Below are positions 1-8,124 of a stretch of 64,000 nucleotides of DNA, piece by piece (position 1 is the first letter of the stretch; each line of letters starts with the position of its first letter). The notes under the pieces are model-generated. The model saw nothing but the letters and a program-made list of their open reading frames with translations, had not been told where the DNA came from and did not search any database. Source of the stretch: Streptomyces sp. NBC_00341 (GTDB lineage: Bacteria; Actinomycetota; Actinomycetes; Streptomycetales; Streptomycetaceae); the NCBI RefSeq assembly GCF_041435055.1, contig NZ_CP108002.1:6696001-6760000 (forward strand), in the 5' to 3' direction. The position numbers were made by a program, and so were the translations under genes.

Positions 1-435
1 GGCACCGACGCCGTCGGTAACCGCACCCGCGTCAAGGTCGTCAAGAACAAGGTCGCGCCGCCGTTCAAGCAGGCCGAGTTCGACATCCTCTACGGCCAGG
101 GCATCAGCCGCGAGGGCGGCCTGATCGACATGGGCGTGGACCACGGCTTCGTGCGCAAGGCCGGTGCCTGGTACACGTACGAGGGCGACCAGCTCGGCCA
201 GGGCAAGGAGAACGCCCGCAACTTCCTCAAGGACAACCCCGACCTCGCCAACGAGATCGAGAAGAAGATCCTGGAGAAGCTGGGCGTCGGCGTACGGCCC
301 GACGCGGCCTCCGCCGAGCCCGCAGCGGACGCGGCGGCCGGGACTGCCGCGGCCCCGGCCGACGGTGCGGCCAAGCCGGTGTCCGCTGCGGCCGGCAAGA
401 CCAAGCCGGCCAAGACGACGGCGGCCAAGAGCTAG
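1..435 (+). CDS. recA: RecA recombinase, C-terminal part (5' end outside window)
   Basis: The frame is open from the first base and ends with TAG at 433-435, giving the last 144 residues of RecA. The text [20 protein letters not shown] followed by REGGLIDMG is typical of the end of the RecA core and its C-terminal domain. RecA forms the ATP-dependent strand-exchange filament and stimulates LexA self-cleavage. After about residue 100 of the visible part comes an Ala/Pro/Lys-rich tail ([20 protein letters not shown]) ending in KS, a low-complexity extension usual in streptomycete RecA. recX begins 3 bp after the stop, so the two are almost certainly cotranscribed. The ATPase core and the promoter lie outside the window. 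Confidence 0.97.
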   Translation, partial: GTDAVGNRTRVKVVKNKVAPPFKQAEFDILYGQGISREGGLIDMGVDHGFVRKAGAWYTYEGDQLGQGKENARNFLKDNPDLANEIEKKILEKLGVGVRPDAASAEPAADAAAGTAAAPADGAAKPVSAAAGKTKPAKTTAAKS

Positions 436-438
436 ACC

Positions 439-1200
439 GTGACGCGTCGTACGGAGTGGCCGGGCTTCGCCGCCGAATCCGGCGAGGGCTCCGGCCCCGG
501 ATTCGCCGCCGCATCAACCGACGGAAGCACCTCCGGATCCGGCTCCGAGGCCGATCTCCCCTACGAACCGGCAGCGGGGGCCGGCAGGGGACGGGGTCCG
601 GGATCGAGTCCGGGGTTCGGTGAGGGGGCCGGGCGCCGTTCCCGGTCCCGTTCCAGAAGCAGCGGCTCCCCCTCCTCGTCGAGGGCCGAGAAGGGGGAGC
701 CGCGAGACCCGGTCGAGCAGGCGCGCAACATCTGTCTGCGGCTGCTCACCGGGACGCCACGCACCCGCAAACAGCTCGCGGACGCCCTGCGCAAGCGGGA
801 GATCCCGGACGAGGCGGCAGAGGAGGTCCTGTCGCGCTTCGAGGACGTCGGTCTGATCGACGATGCCGCGTTCGCCGACGCCTGGGTGGAATCCAGGCAC
901 CACGGACGAGGACTCGCCCGCCGCGCCCTCGTCCGCGAGCTACGGACCAAGGGTGTGGACGCGACGGTCATCGACGAGGCCGTCGGCCGGCTCGACCCGG
1001 ACCAGGAGGAGGCGACGGCGCGCGAACTCGTCGCGCGCAAACTCCGCTCCACGCGGGGGCTGGACCGCGACAAGCGGCTGCGCAGGCTTGCCGGCATGCT
1101 CGCCCGCAAGGGATACGGGGAGGGAATGGCTCTGCGGGTGGTGCGCAGGGCACTCGAAGAGGAGGGCGAGGACACGGAAGGGCTGGACGAACCCTTCTGA
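439..1200 (+). CDS. recX: Regulatory protein RecX with long disordered N-terminal extension
   Basis: The 253-residue product has a GTG start 3 bp after recA. RecX binds the RecA filament and modulates strand exchange, and the recA-recX order is the standard arrangement. The RecX three-helix repeats begin around residue 95 (DPVEQARNICLRLLTGTPRT, then RKQLADALRKREIPDEAAEE) and continue to the end, with the typical LRTKGVDATVIDEAV and MLARKGYGEGMALRVVRRAL segments. The first ~90 residues are Gly/Ser/Arg/Pro-rich and resemble no domain; compact RecX proteins of other bacteria lack this extension. No separate Shine-Dalgarno sequence is obvious in the 3-bp gap, so translation probably depends on coupling to recA. 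Confidence 0.95.
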   Translation: MTRRTEWPGFAAESGEGSGPGFAAASTDGSTSGSGSEADLPYEPAAGAGRGRGPGSSPGFGEGAGRRSRSRSRSSGSPSSSRAEKGEPRDPVEQARNICLRLLTGTPRTRKQLADALRKREIPDEAAEEVLSRFEDVGLIDDAAFADAWVESRHHGRGLARRALVRELRTKGVDATVIDEAVGRLDPDQEEATARELVARKLRSTRGLDRDKRLRRLAGMLARKGYGEGMALRVVRRALEEEGEDTEGLDEPF

Positions 1201-1260
1201 CCGGTGTGTCTGACGGGAACTTCCGACCGGCCGGTGTGTCTGACCGGGACTTCCGGCCGG
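1201..1260. repeat. 30-bp tandem duplication after recX
   Basis: Two adjacent 30-bp units (1201-1230 and 1231-1260) share the core CCGGTGTGTCTGAC(G/C)GGAACTTCC-like pattern with two or three substitutions. They fill the gap between recX and the convergent gene at 1293-2030. No stable hairpin-plus-T-run was seen, so this is more likely a local duplication than a classical terminator. Confidence 0.7.
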
Positions 1261-1292
1261 CTCAGCTGGTTGGTTCCGCCGGTCGGCCTGCG

Positions 1293-2030
1293 CTACTGCC
1301 CGGCGCGGGCTGCTCGGCTGATGGTCGCGTCGATCAGGGCGACAGCGTCGGCGGCGGTGCGTCCGGGGTACCGGTTCCACGGCCCGATCAGCCCGGTCCA
1401 GCCCTGGGAGCGGAGCTCGGTGATCAGCCAGGCGCCTGCCCGGTCGACGGTGGCCGCCGAACCGTAGCCGAGGCGATGTGCGGTGAGCATGGCACCGCAG
1501 ACGCAACGGGCGCCCCTCGCGTTGCGCAACCGGTACGGGGTGTTCTGCCAGCCCCACTCGGTGAGGATCTGCCGTGCGTGGGCGAGATGGGTGGAGGGCC
1601 GCACCTCGGGCTGTCCGATGCGCCGCCAGGAGTGGAGCCGGTCGGGCAGTACCGCACCGAGGCGCCCGGGGAGCGGACGCTCACGCGGAGCGGCGGCGGG
1701 CAGCGTGCGGAGGGTGTCCGCGATCAGCTGATCGACCGGCACGGACAGCAGATGACGCCAGTCGGCCGGGTCCACCTGAGAGTCCGGGAGCGACGCGTCC
1801 GGATGTGACGCGTCCGGATGTGACGAGTCCGGGAGTGACGAGTCCGGGAGTGACGAGTCCAGGTGTGACCGGTCCGGAGCAGGTTCGGCCGGGACGGGAC
1901 GTCCGGGTTCCGGGGCCGTGCGGTCCCAGCCCGTGACGATCTGCCGCCACGCGTCCGTGTCATGGAGACGAGCGGCCTTAATGTCCAGCTCGTCAGGGGT
2001 CAGGGCAGTGGTCGGAGCGGTCGTCGGCAT
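1293..2030 (-). CDS. Conserved hypothetical protein (DUF6197-like C-terminal region)
   Basis: The proposed start is the ATG at 2030 (MPTTAPTTALTPDELDIKAA), giving 245 residues; the frame stays open further upstream but that part reads like non-coding shadow. The N-terminal third is acidic and holds a Pro/Asp/Ser repeat made of DSSLP/DASHP pentapeptides. The C-terminal ~140 residues form a compact domain with HLAHARQILTEWGWQNTPYR, a CVCG pair and AADAVALIDATISRAARAG. This resembles proteins annotated as DUF6197 in actinobacteria and their phages, but that is a memory-based match and is tentative. It is convergent with recX. Function unknown. Confidence 0.6.
   Translation of the reverse strand: MPTTAPTTALTPDELDIKAARLHDTDAWRQIVTGWDRTAPEPGRPVPAEPAPDRSHLDSSLPDSSLPDSSHPDASHPDASLPDSQVDPADWRHLLSVPVDQLIADTLRTLPAAAPRERPLPGRLGAVLPDRLHSWRRIGQPEVRPSTHLAHARQILTEWGWQNTPYRLRNARGARCVCGAMLTAHRLGYGSAATVDRAGAWLITELRSQGWTGLIGPWNRYPGRTAADAVALIDATISRAARAGQ
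1780..1869. repeat. 15-bp minisatellite, six copies, inside the hypothetical gene
   Basis: Six consecutive 15-bp units have the consensus GAGTCCGGGAGTGAC on the + strand (1780-1794, 1795-1809, 1810-1824, 1825-1839, 1840-1854, 1855-1869). Each unit encodes one pentapeptide of the DSSLP/DASHP type on the minus strand. Copies 2 and 3 are identical, as are 4 and 5, which suggests slippage. The unit length is a multiple of three, so copy-number changes would keep the frame. Confidence 0.85.
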
Positions 2031-2269
2031 CGGTGCGGGCTCCCCGTCGTAGCGGCCTTGTCGTTGAGCCGAATGTCCGTCCCGTACGGGGATCGCTCCA
2101 CCGGAGCGAGGCCATACGGGTGTGTCGCGACGGATTCGGGCCGGGAAGAGCCCTCGGGCGCGCGGGCCGTGGCGAGAGGGAGGTTCTCCGGTGCGGGGGA
2201 AAGCCCCCGCACCAAGACGGCGGGACGCTCCAGTGCGCCGGCACCCACGCACAGAGGAGTGTGTGACGC
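2031..2269. other. Intergenic region upstream of two divergent genes
   Basis: This stretch separates the start of the hypothetical gene (2030, minus) from the possible small ORF at 2270. It must hold the promoters for both directions, but no convincing -35/-10 pair was found. A short stem (TCGCTCC/GGAGCGA, about 2092-2108) is the only structure seen. No ATP-binding-cassette gene is present here, although a partner ATPase would be expected next to the FtsX-type permease that follows. Confidence 0.5.
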
Positions 2270-2371
2270 ATGCCGAAGCAGCCCGGACACGGCCTGGGAA
2301 GAGGGCCCGGAGACGGTAGCGGCTCGGGCGACACCACCGCGGACAACCGAAAAGAGACGGTCGCATCATGA
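2270..2371 (+). CDS. Possible 33-residue upstream ORF coupled to the permease gene
   Basis: An ATG at 2270 is preceded by AGAGGAG about 10 bp upstream and reads MPKQPGHGLGRGPGDGSGSG, ending with a TGA at 2369-2371. The stop overlaps the ATG of the following permease gene by 3 bp (ATGA). The peptide is hydrophilic and Gly-rich and matches nothing I know. It may be a leader ORF that couples translation of the permease, or the decayed end of a lost partner gene. The good ribosome-binding site and the overlap are the only support. Confidence 0.3.
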   Translation: MPKQPGHGLGRGPGDGSGSGDTTADNRKETVAS

Positions 2372-4926
2372 TGCTGCGCTACGCCCTGGGGACGATCAGA
2401 CACCGCAAGGGGGGATTCCTCGGAGCACTGCTGGCCCTCATGTGCGCCGCCGCCCTCGTCACCGCCTGCGGCACCCTGCTGGAGACCGGCCTGCGCGGAC
2501 GCATCGCCACCGAGCGCTACGCCGCGACCCCGCTCGTCGTCTCCGCCGACCAGAACGTCCATAAGACCACCGTCAAGCACAGGAACAAGGGGAAGACCAA
2601 GACCAAGCACAAGGCGAAGCCCGTCGCCGAACGTGCCTGGCTTCCCGCAGGCGACGCCGACCGGCTCCGTGCGGTGAAGGGCGTGCGCGCGGTCGTACCC
2701 GAACTGACCTTCCTCGCCCAGCCGCTCGGCCTTCCCGAGGACGGCGGAGCCTCCGGTCCGCCGTCCTACGGCCACGCGTGGACCTCCGCCCCGCTCACCC
2801 CGTTCGCCCTCGCCGCAGGCCGCGCACCGGCCGCCGCAGACGACGTGGTGATCGACCGGGACCTCGCCCGGCGGGCGGGACTGTCCGTCGGAGACCGGAT
2901 CACCGTCCAGTCCACCCGGGCCCCTCGCACGTACCGCGTCAGCGGCGTCGCCGCCCCGAAGAGCGGCGACCGGCTCCGGGAGCAGACCTCGCTGTTCTTC
3001 TCCAACGCGGAGGCCGAGCGCCTCGCAGCTCGCCCCGGCCAGGTCACCGCGTTCGGCGTGCTGCCCACAGCCGGTACGGACCTCGGCAGCCTCGAACAGC
3101 AGGTCGCGCAGGCCCTCAAGGGAACGACCGCCCAGGTCGCCACGGGTGACGACCGAGGAGCGGTCGAGTTCCTGGACGCGGCGGGTGCCCGGGTCAAGCT
3201 CGTCTCCATGGGAGCGGCCATGGGCGGCACCTCGCTGCTGGTCGCCGTACTCGTCGTCGTCGGCACCTTCGCGCTCTCCATCCAGCAGCGCCACCGCGAA
3301 CTGGCCCTGCTGCGCACCATCGCCGCCACCTCACGGCAGATCCGCCGCCTGCTCGGCCGCGAGGCGCTGGTGGTCGGTGCCGTCGCCGGGGTGCTGGGCG
3401 CGCTGGCGGGGCTGCCGCTCGCCGGTTGGCTGCACAGTCGGTTCATCGACACCGGGGCTGTCCCGGCGACCCTGGAGCGGACGGCGGGCATCTTCCCGGC
3501 CTGCGTCGCCCTGGCCGTCACCCTCATCGGCGCCTGGGCCGCCGCCCGGATCTCCGGCCGCCGCATCGCCGGGCTCCGCCCGGCCGAGGCCATGGCCGAA
3601 GCCGCGGTCGAGCGCGCCCGTCCCGCACGCCTGCGGACCGCCGCCGGTCTCGTCCTGCTCGTCGGCGGCGGCGTGCTGGTCGCCGTACTGAGCATCCTGC
3701 GCACCGAGGCCGCCTCGACCCCCGTCACCTTCCTCGCCGTGGTGATGCTGGCCACGTCGGTGTCGCTCCTGGGCCCCCACCTCGTACGGGCGGCCTCCGC
3801 TCTGCTGGGCCTGGTGATCCGGCCGGCCGGGCCCATCGGGAAGCTGGCCAACTCGAACGTCCGGGGGAACTCCACCCGGATGGCCTCCGTCGTCACCCCG
3901 CTCACCCTGCTCATCGGCATGACCTGCACGGTGCTCTTCATCCAGCCGACCCTCGGGAACGCCGCCCTGGCCCAGGCCCGGGAGGGCACCCGCGCGACCT
4001 GGGTCCTGGGTGCGCAGGGCCCCGGCGTCCCGGCCGCCGCCGTCGACGCGGTCCGCGCGACGCCCGGTGTCACCGCAGCCACGGAGGTCGTCCGGACCAC
4101 GGTCCGGGTCGGGCTCGACAAGTACCCGGCCCAGGGGGTCACCCCGGCCGGCCTCGCCCGCACCTGGGACCCCGAGGTGACGAGCGGCTCGCTCGCCGCG
4201 TTCGCCGCGGACTCACGTACCGCCGCGATCAGTGAGCTCGCCGCCGACCAGCTCGGCCTCCACCCCGGCAGCAAGCTGGAGCTGCACCTCGGCGACGGAA
4301 CGCCCGCCACCCTCACGGTCGCCGCCGTCTACCACCGGGGCCTGGGCTTCGGGGATCTGACGCTGCCCCACGACCTGGTCGCCCGTCACATGGACAACCC
4401 CCTGGCCGCCACCGTCCTGGTCTCCGGAGACGCCTCCCGCAGCGAACTGACCGCCTCTGTAAAGAAGTTTCCCGGCATCACGGTCCTGGCACCGACCGCC
4501 GCCGACCGGCTCAAGGCGGAACAGCAGCAGAACAACGCAGAGGTCAACCTCCTGGCCATGGGCCTCGTCCTGGCCTTCACCGCGATCGCCGTGGTCAACA
4601 CGCTCGCCATGTCGGTGTCCGAGCGCCTGAAGGAGTTCGCGCTGCTCCGGCTGGCCGGGGCGACGCGCCGCCAGGTGCTGCGGATGCTCCGTATCGAGAC
4701 CCTGTCGGTCCTGCTGATCGCCGGTGTTCTCGGCTCCGGAATCGCGCTCGCCGTACTGACCGCGTTCAGCATCGGGTTGACGGGCGGTGCGGCGCCCGCC
4801 GTTCTGCCGCTGGTGTACGCGACCGTGGTGGGCGCCGCGGCACTGCTGGCCCTGACCGCCACGGCACTGCCGGGCCGGATGGCGCTGAAGGCCCGCCCGG
4901 TGGAGGCGGTCACGGCGGGTCAGTGA
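2368..4926 (+). CDS. ABC transporter permease of the FtsX/MacB type
   Basis: The 852-residue integral membrane protein has the architecture of two fused FtsX units. There is an N-terminal transmembrane segment (GFLGALLALMCAAALVTACG), a large extracytoplasmic domain, then three membrane helices around residues 285-400 (TSLLVAVLVVVGTFALSIQQ). The second half repeats the pattern with helices near 445-530 and at the C-terminus. The two RHRELALLRTIAATSRQIRR-like and LKEFALLRLAGATRRQVLRM segments are the conserved coupling motifs that contact the ATPase. A charged KNKGKTKTKHKAK stretch lies at about 74-87. Such permeases normally pair with an adjacent LolD-like ATPase, which is absent here. Substrate unknown; lipoprotein, peptide or drug export are options. 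An AAAGAGACGG sequence upstream could serve as ribosome-binding site. Confidence 0.88.
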   Translation: MMLRYALGTIRHRKGGFLGALLALMCAAALVTACGTLLETGLRGRIATERYAATPLVVSADQNVHKTTVKHRNKGKTKTKHKAKPVAERAWLPAGDADRLRAVKGVRAVVPELTFLAQPLGLPEDGGASGPPSYGHAWTSAPLTPFALAAGRAPAAADDVVIDRDLARRAGLSVGDRITVQSTRAPRTYRVSGVAAPKSGDRLREQTSLFFSNAEAERLAARPGQVTAFGVLPTAGTDLGSLEQQVAQALKGTTAQVATGDDRGAVEFLDAAGARVKLVSMGAAMGGTSLLVAVLVVVGTFALSIQQRHRELALLRTIAATSRQIRRLLGREALVVGAVAGVLGALAGLPLAGWLHSRFIDTGAVPATLERTAGIFPACVALAVTLIGAWAAARISGRRIAGLRPAEAMAEAAVERARPARLRTAAGLVLLVGGGVLVAVLSILRTEAASTPVTFLAVVMLATSVSLLGPHLVRAASALLGLVIRPAGPIGKLANSNVRGNSTRMASVVTPLTLLIGMTCTVLFIQPTLGNAALAQAREGTRATWVLGAQGPGVPAAAVDAVRATPGVTAATEVVRTTVRVGLDKYPAQGVTPAGLARTWDPEVTSGSLAAFAADSRTAAISELAADQLGLHPGSKLELHLGDGTPATLTVAAVYHRGLGFGDLTLPHDLVARHMDNPLAATVLVSGDASRSELTASVKKFPGITVLAPTAADRLKAEQQQNNAEVNLLAMGLVLAFTAIAVVNTLAMSVSERLKEFALLRLAGATRRQVLRMLRIETLSVLLIAGVLGSGIALAVLTAFSIGLTGGAAPAVLPLVYATVVGAAALLALTATALPGRMALKARPVEAVTAGQ

Positions 4927-4928
4927 AC

Positions 4929-5063
4929 GGGGCCCCGCTGCCCCGGAGCCCCCAGCTCCCCGGGGCCCCGCTGCCCCGGATCCCCCAGCTCCCCGGAGCC
5001 CCGACCGCCCCGGAGCCCCGACCGCCCCGGGGCCCCACCGATCCCGGGGGCCCCGCCCGGGGC
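4929..5063. repeat. GC-only 16-17-bp tandem repeat array
   Basis: About eight imperfect units of 16-17 bp, consensus GGAGCCCCGACCGCCCC and variants such as GGGCCCCGCTGCCCCG, fill nearly the whole gap between the permease stop and the convergent rhodanese gene. The units are locally self-complementary (GGGGCCCC), so transcripts from either side would fold strongly; the array may serve as a bidirectional termination zone. No single canonical hairpin dominates. Confidence 0.8.
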
Positions 5064-5069
5064 TCCCGG

Positions 5070-5492
5070 TCACACGTCGACCGGGAGCCCCGCCGCGCGC
5101 CAGGCCTGGAAGCCGCCCACCAGATCGGTTGCCCGGTACAGCCCGAGCCGGTGCAGCGACTCGACGGCGAGGCTCGACGCGTAGCCCTCGTTGCAGATCA
5201 CCACGATCCGAAGACCGTGGCTCACCGCCTCCGCCGCGCGGTGGCTGCCCTGCGGGTCCAGCCGCCACTCCAGCTCGTTGCGTTCGACGACCAGCGCTCC
5301 CGGGATCAGCCCGTCCCGCGCGCGAAGCTCCGCGTAGCGGATGTCGACGAGCAGGGCCCCGTCGGCGGCCGCAGCGCCGGCCTCCTCGGGGCCGAGCCGC
5401 TCGAATCCGGACCTGACCCGCTCCAGCAGCTCGTCTATCCCGATCTGTCGGGCGCTCTCCGGCCCCGTACCTTCGTGCGGTGCGTCGCTCAC
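5070..5492 (-). CDS. Rhodanese-like sulfurtransferase domain protein
   Basis: The 140-residue single rhodanese domain starts with GTG at 5492 and overlaps the cysteine dioxygenase stop by 4 bp (GTGA). Visible elements are DELLERVRSGFERLGPEEAG, the LLVDIRYAELRARDGLIPGA segment typical of rhodanese CH2A-like strands, the active-site loop ICNEGYASS with the expected catalytic cysteine, and a C-terminal LVGGFQAWRAAGLPV. Rhodaneses transfer sulfane sulfur via a cysteine persulfide. Its coupling to cysteine dioxygenase suggests a shared role in cysteine or sulfide catabolism. A longer upstream reading frame exists but overlaps the dioxygenase gene and lacks family similarity. Confidence 0.9.
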   Translation of the reverse strand: MSDAPHEGTGPESARQIGIDELLERVRSGFERLGPEEAGAAAADGALLVDIRYAELRARDGLIPGALVVERNELEWRLDPQGSHRAAEAVSHGLRIVVICNEGYASSLAVESLHRLGLYRATDLVGGFQAWRAAGLPVDV

Positions 5493-6130
5493 TGCCAGTC
5501 CTCCGGGCTTTCGGTCTGTTCGAGGCGGAGTACCGCGTCGGTGCGGCTGTAGCGCCGGATCTGCGGGAGCGGGGGGTAGTACGCGTGGACGGAGACGGCG
5601 TGTTCGTCGGCGGACTCGTTCAGCACCTCGTGCACATGGTGCCTGCCGAAGGCCCTGCCCTGACCCGGCGTCAACTCCCTCGACCGGTCGATGCCCTCGG
5701 TCAGTTCGAGGGTCTTCCACCCGTCGGTGGGCAGCCGTGCCGCGAGCGAGTGCTCCTTGAGCGTGCCGCTCGCGGTGAGGAAGGCGCCGATCGAGTCGGC
5801 GTGGTCGTGCCAGCCGGTGCCGGTGCCGGGCGGCCAGCCGATCAGCCAGGCCTCACTGCCGCCGGGCCCGTCGAGCCGGATCCAGGTGCGGCCCTCGGGG
5901 TCGAGCGGGAGCGAGGCGATGAGGCCGGCGTCCGCGGCGGTCCGGCGCACGAAGTCGAGCAGCTCCGCAGCAGTCGGACTCGGATTCGGACTCGGACTCG
6001 GACCGGTCGGACCGGACGTGGGCGCGGGTACGGAACCGGGGGAGGGAGAGGCAGCCGCGGGGAACGAGGGAGCGGGCGCAGGGGAAGCGGGCGCAGGGGA
6101 AGCGGGCACAGGGGAAACAGAGGCAGACAC
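5489..6130 (-). CDS. Cysteine dioxygenase family protein
   Basis: The 213-residue cupin protein is predicted to oxidise cysteine to cysteine sulfinate with Fe(II) and O2. The cupin metal motif is seen as WHDHADSIGAF (two His) with the distal HHVHEVLNES; YYPPLPQIRRY near the end also fits the type-I cysteine dioxygenase family. The first ~55 residues are a Pro/Ala/Ser low-complexity tail (SPVPASPAPASPAPAPS) absent from characterised enzymes, so the start could lie further downstream. It is the first gene of a two-gene operon with the rhodanese. A Cys-rich leader peptide lies 74 bp upstream on the same strand, suggesting cysteine-responsive control. Confidence 0.88.
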   Translation of the reverse strand: MSASVSPVPASPAPASPAPAPSFPAAASPSPGSVPAPTSGPTGPSPSPNPSPTAAELLDFVRRTAADAGLIASLPLDPEGRTWIRLDGPGGSEAWLIGWPPGTGTGWHDHADSIGAFLTASGTLKEHSLAARLPTDGWKTLELTEGIDRSRELTPGQGRAFGRHHVHEVLNESADEHAVSVHAYYPPLPQIRRYSRTDAVLRLEQTESPEDWQ

Positions 6131-6204
6131 AGAGGACCGTCCTGAGAGTTCGCGTGGATGCCCTGCCGTACGTCATGGCGCACGGCGGAGCAGGAGAGAG
6201 CGAT

Positions 6205-6291
6205 TCAGCAGGACGGGCGACACACGCAGCCCGCATAGCGGAGCAGGTCCATATGGACCCTCCGCCACAGGCGCACATCGGTGTCGGTCAT
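6205..6291 (-). CDS. Cys-rich leader peptide (putative attenuator) of the cysteine dioxygenase operon
   Basis: The 28-codon ORF MTDTDVRLWRRVHMDLLRYA is followed by GCVCRPSC and a TGA stop. A second in-frame ATG at codon 14 gives the 15-residue MDLLRYAGCVCRPSC. Small peptides with a (V/M)RLWRRVHMDL start and a cysteine-rich end are annotated in many streptomycetes as putative leader peptides. In mycobacteria, short poly-cysteine ORFs are reported to act as cysteine-responsive attenuators. Here three Cys codons sit at the very end, and the next gene on the strand is cysteine dioxygenase, 74 bp away. The inference is that ribosome stalling at the Cys codons senses Cys-tRNA supply. No clear antiterminator pair was resolved. 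Confidence 0.72.
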   Translation of the reverse strand: MTDTDVRLWRRVHMDLLRYAGCVCRPSC

Positions 6292-6323
6292 ATTCCGGAG
6301 TAGACCATGTGCGCCTGCGGGGG

Positions 6324-7943
6324 TCAATTGATGTCTGCGGTGCGGTCGGAGCGTTCGGAGGTACGCGCCGCACCTCCGCGCGCCGCTTCCGCTGCCGCGT
6401 GGAGCTCGGCGGGCCGTACCCCGCTGAACGACTCCACCAGGTGACCGTCCGGCCTGACCAGCAGAACGGTGTGCGCGGACGCCCCCGGATAGCTCTCCGC
6501 CACCAGCAGTTCGCCCTTCACCGGCAGGGCGTCCACCGCCTCGACGAGCCGGGGCATCACTCCGGCCCCCATCCAGTGCCGCCGGTCCCATACTCCAGTG
6601 CCGGGGGCCACCAGGACCACCAGCAGCCGCCCCCGCCCCAGCCGTTCCCGGAGCTGTACGCCGGTGCCGTCCGGTGCCGTCACCCGTACATCGGTGACCG
6701 GCGCACCGGGGGGCGTACCCACTGAGGTGTGCGCCTCGGCGCGCGGGGGCGCAAGGGGGGACAGCGAGTAGGAAGGGGGCGCACCCAGGGGGCCGCATCC
6801 CAGATGCCCGTCGGTGAGCAGCGAATCGTGCCCCCGTGCGCTCCCCGGGACCAGGGTCCGCAGCCCGCCGCCGCCCCGCAGTATCGGCAGCGACTGGTCG
6901 GCTGCGCGCAGCCGCGCGGCGACGGCGGCCCGGCGCTCGGCCTGGTAGCTGTCGAGGAGCACGTCGGAGGCGCCGTGGTGCCAGGCCAGCGCCAGTTTCC
7001 AGGCCAGGTTCTCGGCGTCCCGCAGTCCCTCGTCCAGCCCCTGGGTGCCGAGCGCGCCCAGCAGATGGGCGGCGTCTCCGGCGAGGAACGCCCGCTTCAC
7101 CCGCCAGCGCAGGGCGAGCCGGTGGTGGAGCGTGTAGACGCCGGTGTCCAGCAGTTCGTACGGGGGTGTCTCGCCGCACCAGCCCGCCAGGGAGTCCCGG
7201 ACCCGGGCTACCAGGACGTCGGGCGTGACGAGCTCGCCACGCGGCGGCAGCAGCCAGTCCAGCCGCCAGACGTCGTCCGGCAGCGGACGTGCGGTCACCT
7301 CGGCACCACCGGAGCGCCACGGCGGCAGCCGGTGAAGTACGGCCTCGCCCGGCCAGGGCAGCTCGGTGCGCAGGGCGGCGACGGCATGCCGTTCCACCGC
7401 CGTACGCCCGGGGAACCGGATGTCCAGGAGCTTGCGCACGGTGGACCGGGCCCCGTCGCAGCCGACGAGATAACTCCCGCGCCACCAGGTCGACCCTGGC
7501 TCCCTGGTGTGCACGGTGACCCCGGCCGGGTCCTGCTCCAGGGTGTCGACGCGGCTGTGCCGTGCAGTCCGTACGAGGTCCTGCGCGGCCACCGCGTCCC
7601 GCAGTCCGCGCACCAGTGCGTGCTGCGGGACGTGGACGGGGGCGGCCGGTGAGTCCCCGGACTGCGCGCCTTCGCCTTCGCCGAGGGACAGTTCGCGTAC
7701 CAGCTGCTTGCGCCGCAGGGACCGCCAGCCGGACCAGCGAAGACCCTCGTCCTGGAGGGTCTTGCAGCCGAGCCGCTCCAGCAGGGCCGCGGTGTCCTCG
7801 CGGAGCACCACCGTGCGGGCCGGCCGTGTCTCCTCCTTGCCGGGATCCTCGTCGAGGAGCACGGAAGGCACCCCCTGGGCCGCGAGGGCGAGCGACAGCA
7901 CCAGGCCGATCGGCCCGGCACCGACGATGATCACCGGGTCCAC
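6324..7943 (-). CDS. FAD-dependent aromatic monooxygenase (PheA/TfdB or PHBH family)
   Basis: The chosen GTG start at 7943 reads VDPVIIVGAGPIGLVLSLAL, which places the GAGPIG dinucleotide-binding motif directly at the N-terminus; the product is 539 residues. The second FAD motif is LVGCDGARSTVRKLL (about residue 160) and the third is AFLAGDAAHLLGALGTQGLD (about 290), followed by DAENLAWKLALAWHHGA. The C-terminal ~130 residues resemble the thioredoxin-like domain of phenol-hydroxylase-type enzymes. Such proteins hydroxylate phenolic or polyketide substrates using NAD(P)H. No polyketide genes are nearby, so the substrate is unknown. Its 5' side faces the left repeat of the island. The leader peptide ORF starts 33 bp after its stop on the same strand. 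Confidence 0.9.
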   Translation of the reverse strand: MDPVIIVGAGPIGLVLSLALAAQGVPSVLLDEDPGKEETRPARTVVLREDTAALLERLGCKTLQDEGLRWSGWRSLRRKQLVRELSLGEGEGAQSGDSPAAPVHVPQHALVRGLRDAVAAQDLVRTARHSRVDTLEQDPAGVTVHTREPGSTWWRGSYLVGCDGARSTVRKLLDIRFPGRTAVERHAVAALRTELPWPGEAVLHRLPPWRSGGAEVTARPLPDDVWRLDWLLPPRGELVTPDVLVARVRDSLAGWCGETPPYELLDTGVYTLHHRLALRWRVKRAFLAGDAAHLLGALGTQGLDEGLRDAENLAWKLALAWHHGASDVLLDSYQAERRAAVAARLRAADQSLPILRGGGGLRTLVPGSARGHDSLLTDGHLGCGPLGAPPSYSLSPLAPPRAEAHTSVGTPPGAPVTDVRVTAPDGTGVQLRERLGRGRLLVVLVAPGTGVWDRRHWMGAGVMPRLVEAVDALPVKGELLVAESYPGASAHTVLLVRPDGHLVESFSGVRPAELHAAAEAARGGAARTSERSDRTADIN

Positions 7944-8124
7944 GGCGCGGCCCCCGGAGCGTGTGCGGTCGGACGCGTGGAGGCGCACGGGCGGAGCGGA
8001 CGGGCCGCGACGGCCCGCGAGGTCGGGGACGGCGGCGACGGAGATGCGGCGGCGTAGGGGGCTCGGTGCGCGATCACAGAACGTATGCAACCTACTGCCG
8101 GTGCTTGCGTCAAGTGACACCGGA

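Noticed and set aside
1201..1260. Tandem 30-bp units after recX as a CRISPR or att site
   Set aside because: Only two units without spacers, and no integrase or tRNA end nearby.
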